Source: Solitalea koreensis (GTDB taxonomy: Bacteria; Bacteroidota; Bacteroidia; Sphingobacteriales; Sphingobacteriaceae). From it: a stretch of 64,000 nt of DNA. The DNA lies in the NCBI RefSeq assembly GCF_900182575.1, contig NZ_FXSZ01000002.1:496001-560000 (forward strand), given 5' to 3'. This document shows, one piece after another, positions 63,649-64,000 of this stretch (the stretch's first letter is position 1; each line of letters opens with the position of its first letter). A program made the translations under genes and the position numbers. Under the pieces are notes generated by a model. That model saw only the letters and a list, made by a program, of their open reading frames with translations, was not told where the DNA came from and searched no databases.

Positions 63649-64000
63649 TTAATAACCATATTTTTCTCCCCAACGGTTTTTCAGAAATTGTCTTATTTGC
63701 TCTTCTTTCGCATTTTTCCCCGGATCGTAAATTTTGGTTTCGGATAATTCATCCGGAAGAAATTCCTGATTCACAAAATTATTTTCGTAATCATGAGCAT
63801 ACTGGTAATCTTTTCCGTAGTTCAATTCCTTCATTAATTTCGTTGGCGCATTACGCAAATGCAAGGGAACAGGCAAATCACCGGTTTGCTTCACTAATTG
63901 TTGTGCTGTTCCGATGGCCATGTAAGAAGTGTTACTTTTAGGAGAAGTAGCCAAATACACCGCGCACTGGCTAAGTATAATACGGCTTTCAGGATAACCG
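63649..64000 (-). CDS. rarA: RarA/MgsA recombination factor, 3' part
   Basis: The right edge cuts off the 5' part; at least 116 codons are visible. The frame reads GYPESRIILSQCAVYLATSPKS, then the helical C-terminal (NAPTKLMKELNYGKDYQYAHDYENN) and ends LKNRWGEKYGY. This is the C-terminal domain of the AAA+ replication-associated recombination protein A (tetramer and clamp/SSB binding). The GTG seen at 63960 is only an internal Val codon. Confidence 0.92.
   Translation of the reverse strand, partial: GYPESRIILSQCAVYLATSPKSNTSYMAIGTAQQLVKQTGDLPVPLHLRNAPTKLMKELNYGKDYQYAHDYENNFVNQEFLPDELSETKIYDPGKNAKEEQIRQFLKNRWGEKYGY

Noticed and set aside
63552..63655. 34-codon plus-strand frame reading HNDEAVSKPNEIDLVKVNLEF
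   Set aside because: The residues look protein-like, but there is no start codon, it overlaps the kinase promoter, and a frame of this length is expected by chance in AT-rich DNA.

Overview
The window is an AT-rich stretch of a Bacteroidota chromosome, most likely from the order Sphingobacteriales (Pedobacter/Solitalea type; the genus cannot be fixed from sequence alone). Support comes from the fused MurF-alanine racemase, the DUF4953 metalloprotease, DUF885 and LytS/LytTR proteins typical of the phylum, the lack of clear Shine-Dalgarno sites, and promoters of the Bacteroidota type (TTG, 19-20 bases, TAnnTTTG) before tRNA, rnr, trp and histidine-kinase genes. There is no prophage, CRISPR array or intact insertion sequence. 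Almost everything is ordinary chromosomal housekeeping and transport.

Layout. 1-5.9 kb: edge of a lipoprotein gene, then (minus strand) a short trp operon trpD-trpF-trpB-trpA followed by nhaA. A complete trp attenuator precedes trpD: a leader peptide with two adjacent Trp codons, an antiterminator segment and an intrinsic terminator. trpE, trpG and trpC are absent from the operon. 5.9-15.6 kb: YitT protein, Kir-type K+ channel, SDR dehydrogenase, recR, a sodium:solute symporter, a LOG-family protein, DUF502 protein, murF-alr and recX. 15.7-16.6 kb: six tRNA genes (three Gly-GCC, two Leu-TAA, one Gly-CCC) with a visible tandem duplication, followed by mnmA and trxB. 18.9-28.0 kb: a plus-strand run of six ion or solute transport genes (two MscS channels, an APC permease, an SLC13 permease with TrkA-C domains, a CPA antiporter, a DAACS symporter), tightly packed at its start. 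28.0-29.7 kb: a small accessory patch with an Rhs C-terminal remnant, a small membrane protein and two copies of a hairpin repeat.

29.7-35.2 kb: rplU-rpmA, a Dph6-like PP-loop enzyme, a THUMP-like methyltransferase, an epimerase-like protein, then a divergent PhyH oxygenase/AraC regulator pair. 35.2-48.4 kb (minus strand): a sodium:solute symporter with a 31-codon membrane micro-ORF overlapping its start by ATGA, a frameshifted four-helix-bundle gene, a large secreted PIG-L deacetylase, a sulfurtransferase, a DUF1624-like membrane protein, a DUF4953 metalloprotease, a polyprenyl synthetase and RNase R. 48.6-64 kb: DUF885 lipoprotein, a double-ATPase ABC protein, a DEDD exonuclease, an NTF2-like lipoprotein and two tandem cytochrome c lipoproteins, a tail-specific protease, topA, a LytS/LytTR two-component pair, and the 3' end of rarA. 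A decayed copy of the rarA 3' end lies on the far side of the two-component genes.

The strongest observations are the trp attenuator, the fixed 4-base gap between the -7 promoter box and the ATG in recR, murF-alr and rnr (a leaderless-transcript signature), the hidden micro-ORF coupled to the symporter, and the rarA 3'-end duplication. I found no single undescribed multi-gene defence or biosynthetic system.
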